In this document: piece after piece, positions 37,400 to 45,675 of the stretch | How the letters are laid out: the number at the start of each line of letters is the position of its first letter | How positions within the stretch are numbered: the first letter of the stretch is position 1 | Origin: an uncultured Alphaproteobacteria bacterium | Lineage (GTDB): Bacteria > Pseudomonadota > Alphaproteobacteria > GCA-2731375 | Direction of reading: 5' to 3' | Assembly: GCA_951812805.1 (NCBI GenBank) | Contig: CATOSZ010000017.1 | Coordinates: 31,660 to 95,659, forward strand | DNA length: 64,000 nucleotides | Position numbers and translations under genes: made by a program | Notes under the pieces: model-generated | Told to the model about the DNA's origin: nothing | Seen by the model: the letters and a program-made list of their open reading frames with translations, nothing else | The model's database searches: none

Positions 37400-37504
37400 T
37401 CCCACAGATCCCCTTTGCCCCCGCCATTCTAGTGCCACCGGCGAGACTTGCGAAAGCGCGGCCGACGGGCTGGAATGGCGCCGGGCCCTGGGAGGACAGG
37501 TTGC

Positions 37505-38818
37505 ATGGATGGTTTGTCGGCGCTTTTCGCCGGACTCGGGATCGCGCGGGCCCATGTCGCGACGCAGTTCCAGCCCGATCTCGACGCCGCGATCGACACC
37601 GCGCCGGACCGTTTCGCGAGCCTCGCCCTGCTGGCCCCGAACCGCACGGATACCGGGCGCCTCGCCCGCCTCGGCGACCGGCTGCTGATCTTCACCGGCG
37701 ACGAGGGCTTTTCCGCCGACACGGCGGAACGCGCCATCGCCGCCCTGCCCGAGGCGCGGGCGCACCGCCTGGCGAACTGTCGGGCCGAGGCCTGGACGGA
37801 CCTCGTCGGCGATCGGCGGGACGAGATCCTGGCCGCGCTCCGCACCCATATCGCCGGCGGCGAGGCCACGGTGCTGGACCGCGACGGGGACAGCGGCACG
37901 ATCGACGGCATCACGTACTCGATTCGCGGCCGGGGACCGGCCCTGGTGTTGATGCCGATGCTGCTCTCGCCCGGGCAGTGGGAGGCCATCCTCGACGATC
38001 TCGCCACCGATCACAGCGTCGTCCTGACCGGCGGCGACCGCCTGGGCATGGTCGCGGTGCTGGAGGGGCGCGGCGGTGATGCCGGCTACCGCCGAGTGCT
38101 GGCGAGCCTGCTGGACGAAATGGCGATCCGGCCCGCCGACAGGTTGCTGGAGGTCGGCTGCGGCACCGGCGCCGTCGTGCGCTGGATCGCGGAACGCCAC
38201 GCCATGACGACGCCGATCACGGCGGTCGACGTCAACGCCTTCCTGCTGAACGAGGCGCGCGGCCTGGCCGACCGCGACGGCGTGACCGAGCGAATTTCCT
38301 TCGGCCCGGGCGACGCCACCGCCCTGCCCTTCGTCGACGCGATGTTCGACGCCACCCTCTGCCTCACCGTCATGGAGGAAGGCGACGCCGACGCCATGCT
38401 GGCCGAGCTGGTGCGGGTGACCCGGCCGGGCGGGCGGATCGGTTGCGTGGTCCGCGCCGTCGACCGGCCGATGATGTGGAACCTCGACATCCCCGACGAC
38501 ATGCGCGCGCGGCTGGAGGCGCCGATCCGCTCGGTCAACGTGGACGGCTGCGCCGACGCCAGCCTCTACGACCGCTTCGTCGCCGCGGGCCTCGTCGACG
38601 GGCGCTATTTTCCCGCCCTGATGAGCGTCGCGGATACCGCCAACCCGACCTTCCGCTATTACCTGCCGCACGTGATGAGCCTGCTGGCGGAGGCGGAGAA
38701 ACCGGTCTGGCAGCAGGCCTATGCGGCGGCCGAGGCGGCGGGCACTTTGCATCTCGTCCGCCCCATGCACTGCGCCGTCGCCACCAAACCCGCCACCAAC
38801 CCTGGGGGAACGCCATGA
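37505..38818 (+). CDS. Methyltransferase with degenerate, permuted alpha/beta-hydrolase-like N-terminus
   Basis: 437 residues. The C-terminal half (about 215-435) is a SAM methyltransferase: LLEVGCGTGAVV (motif I), AVDVN (acid at strand 2), GDATALPFVDAMFDAT and VTRPGG. The N-terminal 215 residues resemble alpha/beta-hydrolase pieces in swapped order: first a region like the second half (FASLALLAPN, then LLIFTGDEG and an ANCRAE tail), then one like the first half (YSIRGRGPALVLMPMLLSPGQW). The nucleophile-elbow Ser is missing, so hydrolase activity is unlikely. The start at 37505 is preceded by GGGAGGACAGG. It is coupled to a cyclase-family gene by an ATGA overlap. Confidence 0.75.
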   Translation: MDGLSALFAGLGIARAHVATQFQPDLDAAIDTAPDRFASLALLAPNRTDTGRLARLGDRLLIFTGDEGFSADTAERAIAALPEARAHRLANCRAEAWTDLVGDRRDEILAALRTHIAGGEATVLDRDGDSGTIDGITYSIRGRGPALVLMPMLLSPGQWEAILDDLATDHSVVLTGGDRLGMVAVLEGRGGDAGYRRVLASLLDEMAIRPADRLLEVGCGTGAVVRWIAERHAMTTPITAVDVNAFLLNEARGLADRDGVTERISFGPGDATALPFVDAMFDATLCLTVMEEGDADAMLAELVRVTRPGGRIGCVVRAVDRPMMWNLDIPDDMRARLEAPIRSVNVDGCADASLYDRFVAAGLVDGRYFPALMSVADTANPTFRYYLPHVMSLLAEAEKPVWQQAYAAAEAAGTLHLVRPMHCAVATKPATNPGGTP

Positions 38819-39714
38819 GCAACTGCATCCACGACCATTCCCGCTGGGGTGCGGGCGACCAGCTCGGCGCCGGCCACCTGCTGACGCCGGAGCGGGTCCT
38901 GGCCGCCCTCGCCCTCGTCCGCCAGGGCCGGATCGTCGACATGGACCAGGTCATCGAGACGGACGCGCCGCGTATCGCGCCGGTGCAGCAGCCCTATGTC
39001 ATCAACACCTCCTCGACCTCGCGCAACGGCATCAAGCGGCGCGCCGCGCTCGGAGCGACGAACGAGGTCGGCTCCAACCTGGAGCGGATCGAAATGACCG
39101 TGCATGTCGGCACCCATGTCGACGCGCTCGGCCATTTCTCGCGCGGCGACCAGCTCTATGGCGGGCACAGCGCCGAGGACGTGGTCGGCGACTGGGGGCT
39201 GGAGAAGCTCGGCATCGAACAGGCGCCGGCCTTCATCACCCGCGGTGTCTGTGTCGACGTCTCCGGCCTCGACGGCGGCGACTACCTGGAGGCGGGGCGC
39301 GCCGTCGGTCGCGACGACGTCGAGCGGGCGCTGGACGCGGCGGGCGTCGAGCCGATGGCGGGCGACATCTTCTGCCTGCACACGGGCTGGGGCCGCTTTT
39401 TCATGACCGACAACGCGAAATACGTCGCCGGCGAACCGGGCCTGGACCTGGCGGCGGCCGAATGGCTGACGGCACGCGACGTGGTGGCGATCGGCGTCGA
39501 CAACATGGCGGTCGAGGTCCTGCCCGGCACCGAGCCGGGCATCATGATGCCGGTGCACCAGCACTGCCTGGTCGACGCCGGCGTCTATCTGATCGAGAAC
39601 CTGGTGATGGACGCGCTGGTCCGCGACGGCGTCTCCACCTTCTGTTTCATCATGCTGCCGGTGAAGTTCAAGGGCGCGACCGGCAGCCCCGTCCGTCCCG
39701 TCGCCCTGCTCTGA
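38815..39714 (+). CDS. Cyclase-family metal hydrolase (kynurenine formamidase-like)
   Basis: Putative amidohydrolase of 299 residues in the 'cyclase' family. The signature HVGTHVDALGHF, a metal-binding HxGTHxD..H pattern, is intact, as is the late GVDNMAVEVLPG...HQHCLVDAGVYLIENL region. Members hydrolyse formamides or open rings such as isatin; the substrate here is unknown. It starts at 38815 inside the stop of the methyltransferase gene. With that gene and the GFA-family gene downstream it forms a three-gene run next to the hydantoinase-type pair. Confidence 0.88.
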   Translation: MSNCIHDHSRWGAGDQLGAGHLLTPERVLAALALVRQGRIVDMDQVIETDAPRIAPVQQPYVINTSSTSRNGIKRRAALGATNEVGSNLERIEMTVHVGTHVDALGHFSRGDQLYGGHSAEDVVGDWGLEKLGIEQAPAFITRGVCVDVSGLDGGDYLEAGRAVGRDDVERALDAAGVEPMAGDIFCLHTGWGRFFMTDNAKYVAGEPGLDLAAAEWLTARDVVAIGVDNMAVEVLPGTEPGIMMPVHQHCLVDAGVYLIENLVMDALVRDGVSTFCFIMLPVKFKGATGSPVRPVALL

Positions 39715-39728
39715 GAAAGGAGTGAAAC

Positions 39729-40142
39729 ATGAGTGAAGCCTACGAAGGCGGCTGCCTGTGCGGCGCCGTGCGCTACAAGGCCGAGGGCGAGCCGCTGTTT
39801 CAGATGAACTGCCATTGCCACGATTGCCAGAAATGGGGCGGCGCCGGCTACGCGCCGGTGATGGCCTTCAAACAGGCCCAGGTCGCGTATTCCGACGGGA
39901 TCGCGTTCTATGAGAGCGACGGCGGCAGCGGCTCGCCCATCCAGCGCGGCTTCTGCCCGACCTGCGGCTCCTCCGTCGCACTCCGGGTCGGGCGCGACTT
40001 CGCCTTCTCCGTGGTCACCGCGTCGAGCCTGGACGATCCGGCCCGCTTCACGCCGGCGCACGATATCTTCACCGCCCACGCCCATCCCTGGGATCACATG
40101 GACCCCGAGCTCGGCAAGCACGAGGGTTTCCTGAAGAGCTGA
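39729..40142 (+). CDS. GFA-family (CENP-V/GFA domain) zinc protein
   Basis: 137 residues with the complete zinc pattern of the glutathione-dependent formaldehyde-activating family: CLCGAVRY near residue 10, CHCHDCQKWGG near 35 and CPTCGS near 77. Despite the family name, most members have unproven chemistry. It begins 14 bases after the cyclase-family gene with a good ribosome site (AAAGGAGTG), so it is the last gene of that operon. It converges on the PAS-type gene. Confidence 0.88.
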   Translation: MSEAYEGGCLCGAVRYKAEGEPLFQMNCHCHDCQKWGGAGYAPVMAFKQAQVAYSDGIAFYESDGGSGSPIQRGFCPTCGSSVALRVGRDFAFSVVTASSLDDPARFTPAHDIFTAHAHPWDHMDPELGKHEGFLKS

Positions 40143-40153
40143 CGCCCCGGCGG

Positions 40154-40624
40154 TCAGGCGGCGAGATCACGCCGCCCCAGGCTGCCGAGAATATAGCCGA
40201 AACCGCCGAATTCGGAGCGGACCGGCATCAGGACCGAGCGGAACGCCGTTGCCTCGACGTCGAGGGGTGACGCGTCGAGGGCGCCCGCCGCTCGTTCAGC
40301 AGCAAAGCGGGCAACGATGTCGCCCGGCAGCAGCTCGCCCACGGTCTTGCCGATCGGATCGCGGGCGAACGCATTTCGCAAGCCCTCGCCGCAAAAGACG
40401 AAGAGCGCCTCTTCGAAGTCCCCGACCTCGCGCAGGACGAAACCGAACCGGCCCGGCCCGTCCACCTCGTTCAGGCCCAGCTCCTTGAGCGTCGGCGGCG
40501 CCTCGCGTGCACCGCGCACCTCGTCCCAGTGCGCGGCGAGCGCGTCACCGGCGCGGCGCGCCGGGTGCGGCGGCGGCGCCGTTCGAGGGTTCGGAGTCGG
40601 CGACGTGGCGAGCTGGCAGTTCAT
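40154..40624 (-). CDS. PAS-like domain protein (DUF1457-type)
   Basis: 156 residues from the ATG at 40624, which has GGGAGG just upstream. A Pro/Ala/Thr-rich N-terminus precedes a single PAS-like domain (about 40-150) with the pattern LKELGLNEVDGPGRFGFVLRE... and FRSVLMPVRSEFGGFGYILGSL. Such short PAS proteins in alphaproteobacteria have no output domain and no known role. The first IS1182 copy starts 74 bases upstream of this ATG, so the native promoter may have been displaced or replaced. Confidence 0.7.
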   Translation of the reverse strand: MNCQLATSPTPNPRTAPPPHPARRAGDALAAHWDEVRGAREAPPTLKELGLNEVDGPGRFGFVLREVGDFEEALFVFCGEGLRNAFARDPIGKTVGELLPGDIVARFAAERAAGALDASPLDVEATAFRSVLMPVRSEFGGFGYILGSLGRRDLAA

Positions 40625-40701
40625 GGGAGGCCTCCCGGTTGTCTCAGCCTCCTCTATGGACGGGGCGCCGTTAACCAAGCGTGAGTGCGCGCAGCCCCTA
40701 G

Positions 40702-40715
40702 CAGCCTGTCGGACT
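40702..40715 (+). repeat. IS1182 copy 1 left terminal inverted repeat
   Basis: CAGCCTGTCGGACT, the exact reverse complement of the right end. The next bases match only in part, so the perfect repeat is 14 bases. Confidence 0.9.
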
Positions 40716-40807
40716 CGGGCATGCAAGGATTGGTAAGATTGGCTTGGCGGGCGTCGATGTCATGGATTTACCCCCATGAAGTTGCGAACGCGGGTTGGCC
40801 CGCCCGT

Positions 40808-42169
40808 TCAGGCGTGGCTGAGGACGAACATCCGCTTGATGTTCCAGGAGAGCGTGGCCAAGGTCCATTCCCCCTTCGCCTTGTCGAGGCCGCGCAGGCT
40901 GAACTGACGCAAGCCCATCACCGATTTGATGATGCCGAACACCGGCTCCGGCGTCTGCTTGCGAAGCGCGTAGAGCGCCCGGCCCTCGGGTGTGGCCAGG
41001 CGATGGCACATCGCCTCGAGCGGCGTCGGATCCTCGGGCGCTGGCGGCGCCTCGGCGAAGCGGTCCCGCCAGGAAAGATGGTGGTGCTCCCGGCCGAGCG
41101 CGATCAGCGGCGCGATCTCCGCTTCCCCGCAGGCCTCGACGTTGGCCTGGCTGAAGTAGCCGCTGTCCGCCAACAGGGTCTCGACCTCGCCAAGCCCGTC
41201 CGGCAGGCCGGCGAGTGCTTCGAGCGTCGGTTCGATCTGCTGCTTGTCGTTCGCCGCCTGCACCACGTCGGCGCTGACCACCAGCAGGCTGCCGGCGGCC
41301 ACCGCAGCCTGGGCGTTGTAGCACTGCTCGAAGCCGCCGCCGGCCACCGGCATGATGCGCGAGTCCGGGTCCGTCAGGTTGACCTGGTCCTTCGCCCGTG
41401 GCCCCGGCTCCGGCGGCTTCGGTGGCCGCCCGCCCGGCTTGCGGCCGGTCCGCGTTTCCTTCGCCTCGCGGGCTGCCAGCTTCTCTTCGTACTCCGCCTG
41501 CTCCCGCGCATGACGCTCGGCCGCCCGCGCCTCGATCTCCGCCTTCGCCGCGGCGATCGCCGCCAGCCGGTCCTCGCGCCGTGCCAGCTCCTCCGGCACG
41601 CTCATGCCGTCGGGAACCTCGGACCGGTCCGCCGCTTCCGCCAACGCCATCAACTCCGCCACCTCGGCCCGCAGCCGGGCTTCGATCTCGCCCGCACGCT
41701 GCCACGACAGGGCGCTGTGCCGGCTCGCGTCGGCATGGATCTTCGTCCCGTCCAGCGCCACCGTGCCCAGTTGCAGCATGCCGGCCTGCCGCGCCAGCAG
41801 CAGAACCTGCACGAACAGCCCCTCGATCAGCGGCAGGAAGCGACGGCGGAACGTGGCGATCGTGTCGTGGTCGGGGTGGTCGTTTGCCGCGATGAAGCGG
41901 AAGGCCACCGAATCATAGCTCGCCCGCTCCAGCTTCCGGCTGGAATGCACCCCCGTCGCGTAGCCGTAGATCAGCAGGCCCAGCAGGACGCTCGGGTGAT
42001 GCGCCGCCGAGCCCGAACCACGATAGGCCTTCACGAACGCAGAGAGATCCAGCTGCTCCAGCACATCGACCACGAAGCGCGCCAGATGACGATCAGGCAG
42101 CCATTCGTCCACCGAAGGCGGCAGAAGATAGCTGGTCTCCCGGTCAACCTGTCGAAAGTTGCTCATCAC
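40808..42169 (-). CDS. IS1182-family transposase, copy 1
   Basis: DDE transposase of 453 residues. The N-terminal domain (about 1-90) has the IS1182 pattern PPSVDEWLPDRHLARFVVDV and the HPSVLLGLLIYGYATG helix. Catalytic acids lie in VALDGTKIHADAS (first Asp), LLADSGYFSQAN (second Asp) and KQTPEPVFGIIK (Glu). A Glu/Ala/Arg-rich insert (about 165-250) separates the first two. It is intact and identical to the copy at 58283, so the element should be active. Long frames on the opposite strand of this gene are shadows. Confidence 0.95.
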   Translation of the reverse strand: MMSNFRQVDRETSYLLPPSVDEWLPDRHLARFVVDVLEQLDLSAFVKAYRGSGSAAHHPSVLLGLLIYGYATGVHSSRKLERASYDSVAFRFIAANDHPDHDTIATFRRRFLPLIEGLFVQVLLLARQAGMLQLGTVALDGTKIHADASRHSALSWQRAGEIEARLRAEVAELMALAEAADRSEVPDGMSVPEELARREDRLAAIAAAKAEIEARAAERHAREQAEYEEKLAAREAKETRTGRKPGGRPPKPPEPGPRAKDQVNLTDPDSRIMPVAGGGFEQCYNAQAAVAAGSLLVVSADVVQAANDKQQIEPTLEALAGLPDGLGEVETLLADSGYFSQANVEACGEAEIAPLIALGREHHHLSWRDRFAEAPPAPEDPTPLEAMCHRLATPEGRALYALRKQTPEPVFGIIKSVMGLRQFSLRGLDKAKGEWTLATLSWNIKRMFVLSHA

Positions 42170-42231
42170 AAAATCACCGCGCAGGAGAGAATCAGACCGT
42201 GACAGTGAATCTCATCTCGAAACTCGGCTCA

Positions 42232-42245
42232 AGTCCGACAGGCTG
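42232..42245 (-). repeat. IS1182 copy 1 right terminal inverted repeat
   Basis: AGTCCGACAGGCTG on the plus strand, the reverse complement of the left end, immediately followed by CTAG. Confidence 0.9.
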
Positions 42246-42265
42246 CTAGCGTGAATCCGCCCACC

Positions 42266-43225
42266 TCATCCCGCTTTGTGAATCACGCTTTGGGCGAGGC
42301 CGTCGATGGTGTCGAGCGAACGCCCGAGGTCGTTGCTCTCGAAGCCGATCACCAGATGGTCCAGGCCCGCCTCGGCAAAGGCGCCGATATCGTCGAGCAC
42401 GGCCTCGGCCGGGCCGGTGAACGGCCGCCGCGTGCCGTCTTCCAGCACGTCGGCCTCGCCCAGGCGATAGGCCACGGTGAGGAGGCCGATTTCGATCTCC
42501 GCCGGGTCGCGGCCCGCCGCTTCGGCATGGCCGCGCATGTCGGCCAGCCCGTCGCGAAAACGGTCGAGCGAGTCGTAGGGCGCGGCCGGGTTGTTGGCGA
42601 CCGGATACCAGGCGTCGCCCAGGCGTCCCGCACGCCGGCGGGCCGGCACCGTCTCGCCGCCGACCCAGATCGGCGGGCCGCCGCTCGCCGCCGGCTTCGG
42701 CTCGAACAACAGCTTGTCGAAGGCAACGAGGTCGCCCCGGTAGACCGGCAGGGCCTCGCGCCAGAGCGTGCGGAACGCCTCGATATACTCGTCGGCGAGA
42801 CGACCGCGCCGCTTGAACGGCACGTCGTGCAGCAGAGCGATCTCTTCCGCCATCCAGCCAACGCCCACCCCGACCGTCAGGCGCCCGCGGCTCAGATGGT
42901 CGATGGTGGCGAGCATCTTGGCCGTCAGCATCGCCGGGCGATGGGGGAGCACCATGACGGAGGTCAGCAGGCGCAACGTCGAGGTCGCCGCCGCGACGAA
43001 GGCGAGCGTCGTCAGCTGATCCAGGCATTCACCGGAATCGTGCGCGAACCACTTCTGCGACTTGGTATAGGGATAAGGCGAGTTGACCTCGGTCGCGATC
43101 ACCACATGGTCGCTCAAACCGAGATGGGTAAAGCCCGCCGCTTCCGCCCGCTTGGCGATGGCGACCAACCCGTCGGGATCCATCGCCGCGCCCCGGGTCC
43201 CGCAGTGCAGTCCGAATTTCATCAT
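42266..43225 (-). CDS. Luciferase-like (LLM) F420-dependent-type oxidoreductase
   Basis: TIM-barrel flavin/F420 oxidoreductase of 319 residues with typical stretches GFTHLGLSDHVVIATEV, LSRGRLTVGVGVGWMAEE and PPIWVGGETVPARRRAGRLGDAWYP. It ends 17 bases from the right CTAG of IS1182 copy 1, so the element sits just beyond its stop and has not damaged it. The upstream neighbour, a cupin gene 9 bases away, is probably in the same operon; the pair may act on one aromatic or ketone substrate, by inference only. Confidence 0.88.
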   Translation of the reverse strand: MMKFGLHCGTRGAAMDPDGLVAIAKRAEAAGFTHLGLSDHVVIATEVNSPYPYTKSQKWFAHDSGECLDQLTTLAFVAAATSTLRLLTSVMVLPHRPAMLTAKMLATIDHLSRGRLTVGVGVGWMAEEIALLHDVPFKRRGRLADEYIEAFRTLWREALPVYRGDLVAFDKLLFEPKPAASGGPPIWVGGETVPARRRAGRLGDAWYPVANNPAAPYDSLDRFRDGLADMRGHAEAAGRDPAEIEIGLLTVAYRLGEADVLEDGTRRPFTGPAEAVLDDIGAFAEAGLDHLVIGFESNDLGRSLDTIDGLAQSVIHKAG

Positions 43226-43234
43226 CCTCTCCCC

Positions 43235-43681
43235 CTATTCCGCGGCCCGGGCCGGCTGGGCGTCGGCCAGGCGCTTGATCTGTTCCCAACCGAGATAGCC
43301 GGTGAACGCCTCCTCGTCGAAGTAGAGGATGGCGCCATCACAAATGAACAGCATCTCCGTGTCCTCCTCCGCCGTGGCCGCATCGTGGATCATGCCATTG
43401 GCCTCATAGATGTAATCGCCGGCACTCAGAACCTCGTCGCGCAGGCGTAACCGGCCGGACAGGATATAGGTGTGCGCGGGCGAGAGATGCTTGTGCGCCG
43501 CCGCGACGTGGCCCTTCTTCCAGTGCAGCAGGACCGCCCAACGCCCGCTTTCGGCCCCGATCCAGAGTACCTTCAGCCAGGCGGATCCCGGCTTCACTTC
43601 GATCCAGTCCATCGTCGCCGTTCGGGCGAGGGAATCCATCAACTCACTGTTTACGGGGGAGATGTCCTGGGGCAGCGGCAT
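43235..43681 (-). CDS. Cupin-domain protein (acetylacetone-cleaving/dihydroxyacetophenone dioxygenase-like)
   Basis: A 148-residue single-domain cupin. Metal-ligand candidates occur in AAAHKHLSPAHTYILSG and the later GMIHDA. The overall pattern (WLKVLWIGAESGRWAVLLHWKKG) recalls the small ChrR-like cupins that include diketone-cleaving and dihydroxyacetophenone dioxygenases. The ATG at 43681 has the ribosome site AAGGAG; the longer frame upstream is not supported. It is 9 bases from the LLM oxidoreductase gene. The exact reaction is unknown. Confidence 0.75.
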   Translation of the reverse strand: MPLPQDISPVNSELMDSLARTATMDWIEVKPGSAWLKVLWIGAESGRWAVLLHWKKGHVAAAHKHLSPAHTYILSGRLRLRDEVLSAGDYIYEANGMIHDAATAEEDTEMLFICDGAILYFDEEAFTGYLGWEQIKRLADAQPARAAE

Positions 43682-43789
43682 GGCTGTCTCCTTATCCGGC
43701 GGGGCCGAAAGGATGGCGGGCCGCCGCCCGGCCGTCAACGCGGCACCAGGGCCCAGCCGATCGCATCCCCGGCCATTGGCGTCGGAGTG

Positions 43790-44296
43790 TCAATCATCAA
43801 GGGTCTTGTGAACGATCGTGGGCATCTCGACGACAATTCCATGATCCCGCTCCAGATCCCAGGGTTCCGAGAACACGTCGTAGTCGTGACGATCCAACTG
43901 AGCTCGCAGCTCCGCACAACGCTCGGCATCGACGCTGGCACCCTTCAGCCCACATTCGTATAAATTGATAAAATAGTGACAGGCACTGGCGACGCCAGCA
44001 TCCGCGGCCTCCTGCATGAGCTGCATCGCCAGCTCCAGGTTTTTCTCGGCGCCACCTTCTCCGAGTTCGATCATGGTCCCGGCGTTCCATTTCGAGTCGG
44101 AATATCCCTGCTTAACCGCCTGGCAATACCAGTAGAGCGCGCCGGCATCGTCCTGCTCGACAAAGTATCCTTGGGCCAGCCTCGCGGCGATAACGTTTTG
44201 GGCCACCGCGCTCCCGGATTTCGCCGCCGCCTCATAATCTCGGTTCTCGGTGTTTCTCCGGGCATAATGCTCCGGGGTCTCGTGCTTCTTGGCCAT
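43790..44296 (-). CDS. Sel1-like repeat protein
   Basis: 168 residues containing at least three Sel1-like (SLR) helical repeats, seen as AQNVIAARLAQGYFVEQDDAGALYWYCQAVKQG, SKWNAGTMIELGEGG..NLELAMQLMQEAADAG and ACHYFINLYECG, here quoted only as landmarks. Such solenoids bind other proteins. Base composition is visibly lower in GC than the neighbours, which may mean later acquisition. No signal peptide. It lies 9 bases downstream of the start-proximal cyclase gene's stop on the same strand, so co-transcription with the cyclase is likely. Confidence 0.75.
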   Translation of the reverse strand: MAKKHETPEHYARRNTENRDYEAAAKSGSAVAQNVIAARLAQGYFVEQDDAGALYWYCQAVKQGYSDSKWNAGTMIELGEGGAEKNLELAMQLMQEAADAGVASACHYFINLYECGLKGASVDAERCAELRAQLDRHDYDVFSEPWDLERDHGIVVEMPTIVHKTLDD

Positions 44297-44305
44297 AACG
44301 ATCGA

Positions 44306-45532
44306 TTAATCCGCCAAACTCAAGACTTCCAGGGGCTCCGGGACACCGGGCTGGTCCGGGTGGCCGTGGGAGTGCCAGTCCGCGGGCGCGAGCTCGGCGA
44401 AGGCGCGGCTGGCCAGGATCGGACGCTCCAGCGTCTTGGTCAGGGATTCGAGGCGCGCGACCTCGTTCACGGCACGGCCGATGACGGTGAACTGCAAACG
44501 TTCCGCGACGCCGATGTTGCCGTAGAGGACGCGCCCGATATGCAGGCCGATGCCTTGTGCCAGGGCCGGCTCGTCCCGCGCCGCGCGTGCCGCGTTCAGC
44601 GCCTCGAGCCGCGACTCGGCCAGCCGGGCGGCGCGCAGCGCGCCCGTCGCGGCGGCTTGCGCGGCTTCCCCCGTCTCCGCCTCCGCGTGGAAGATCGCCA
44701 GCACCGCGTCGCCCAGCAGCAGCAGCACTTCGCCGCCCTCGGCCCGTACCGCGCCGGCGGCGCATTCGAAATAGTCGTTCAGCATCGCCAGATAGTCGTC
44801 GACCGCCATGGTTTCCGACATCCAGGTGGAGCCGCGCAGATCGCCGAACCAGATGACGGCCGGAATCTCCAGATGGTCGCCGCGCTGGATGTGGCCGTCG
44901 AGGACCCGCTTGCCGGCCACCCGGCCAAGGTAGGTGTCGACGATGTTGCTGGTGATCTGCTGTTTGATGATCACTTTGTAGGCGACGGCGAGGCGTCGTT
45001 GGATACGCAGCAGCGCGCGCAGATGGCGGTCCTCGAAGCCCGCTGGCCGATCCGTCGCCCAGGACCCGATCAGGCCCTGATCGAAGCCGTCGTCGAAACC
45101 GACGGCATAGCCGAGGTAGTCGGTGTACCCCTCGTCGCGCAGCTCCTCCAGGATGGTGAAGTCGAGTTCGGCCTCCGGTCCCGCCAGGCGGCGACGGAGA
45201 TGCGGCAGGCGATTGCGGATCAGGTGGAACTGGGGTGAGACCCGCTCCATCATTTCTTCCTCGTCGTGGCCGACCTCGAAGGGCACCAGGCCGCCCTCGG
45301 CCTTCCAGGTGAAGGACATGGCGCGCAGGGTCGGATGCAGCGTGCGATAGGCGAGCTGCGCGCGGGCGACCGGCAGGCCCGCGGCGCGCATCCGTTCGGC
45401 ACACTCGGCGAGCAATGTTTCCGCCGCGCTTTCGCCAAGCGCGCGCGACATCAGCCACTCGACCAGCTCGTCGACCAGCACATCGTCGACGGCCGTGCCA
45501 TCCGTCCATTCAGCCGGGTCTTCCCTGGTCAT
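44306..45532 (-). CDS. Class III nucleotide cyclase with altered purine-binding residues
   Basis: 408 residues: an alphaproteobacterial N-terminal regulatory region (about 1-205) and a C-terminal cyclase domain. Both metal-binding Asp are present (WFGDLRGST and LLLGDAVLAIF), as are the transition-state Asn and Arg (VNEVAR). The purine-binding Lys is Leu (EVLLLLGD) and the partner Asp is Arg (IGRAVNEV), a pattern seen in many rhizobial-type cyclases. Substrate (ATP or GTP) cannot be assumed. It is divergent from pyrB and lies upstream of the Sel1-repeat gene. Confidence 0.85.
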   Translation of the reverse strand: MTREDPAEWTDGTAVDDVLVDELVEWLMSRALGESAAETLLAECAERMRAAGLPVARAQLAYRTLHPTLRAMSFTWKAEGGLVPFEVGHDEEEMMERVSPQFHLIRNRLPHLRRRLAGPEAELDFTILEELRDEGYTDYLGYAVGFDDGFDQGLIGSWATDRPAGFEDRHLRALLRIQRRLAVAYKVIIKQQITSNIVDTYLGRVAGKRVLDGHIQRGDHLEIPAVIWFGDLRGSTWMSETMAVDDYLAMLNDYFECAAGAVRAEGGEVLLLLGDAVLAIFHAEAETGEAAQAAATGALRAARLAESRLEALNAARAARDEPALAQGIGLHIGRVLYGNIGVAERLQFTVIGRAVNEVARLESLTKTLERPILASRAFAELAPADWHSHGHPDQPGVPEPLEVLSLAD

Positions 45533-45635
45533 TTCAACCCTTCCCTACCTGCAGGCGATTCGCTCCGTGGCCGCCCGGCGGTACCGACGGCCCGGGCCCG
45601 CGAACCCGGCGCCGGCCGGGCCTTCGTCACCACGC

Positions 45636-45664
45636 TTGCGCGCGCCGCGACCGCACCCTATAGA
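45636..45664 (+). promoter_or_regulatory. Predicted pyrB promoter, near-leaderless
   Basis: TTGCGC (45636-45641), a 17-base spacer, then TATAGA (45659-45664). The expected transcription start is about 45671, only about 5 bases before the pyrB ATG at 45676, and no Shine-Dalgarno sequence lies in that space. The mRNA would be practically leaderless. Confidence 0.55.
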
Positions 45665-45675
45665 ATGCCCCTTTA

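Larger units (their letters stand above)
40698..42249 (-). mobile_element. IS1182-type insertion sequence, copy 1
   Basis: Element core 40702-42245 (1,544 bases) with 14-base perfect terminal inverted repeats CAGCCTGTCGGACT at both ends. It is flanked on each side by CTAG (40698-40701 and 42246-42249), read as a 4-base target duplication at a palindromic target. It carries one DDE transposase gene on the minus strand. The copy at 58173-59724 has the same length and orientation, and its open frames translate identically over both strands, so the two are very recent relatives. Confidence 0.92.

Noticed and set aside
37400..38770. Long N-terminal extension of the upstream HyuB gene
   Set aside because: It would overlap the whole divergent methyltransferase gene; the canonical HyuB N-terminus starts at 37399 or 37390.
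40685..42202. 505-residue frame antisense to the IS1182 transposase (also at 58148-59677)
   Set aside because: It runs across the terminal repeat and only mirrors transposase codons; no IS1182 relative I know uses such a gene.
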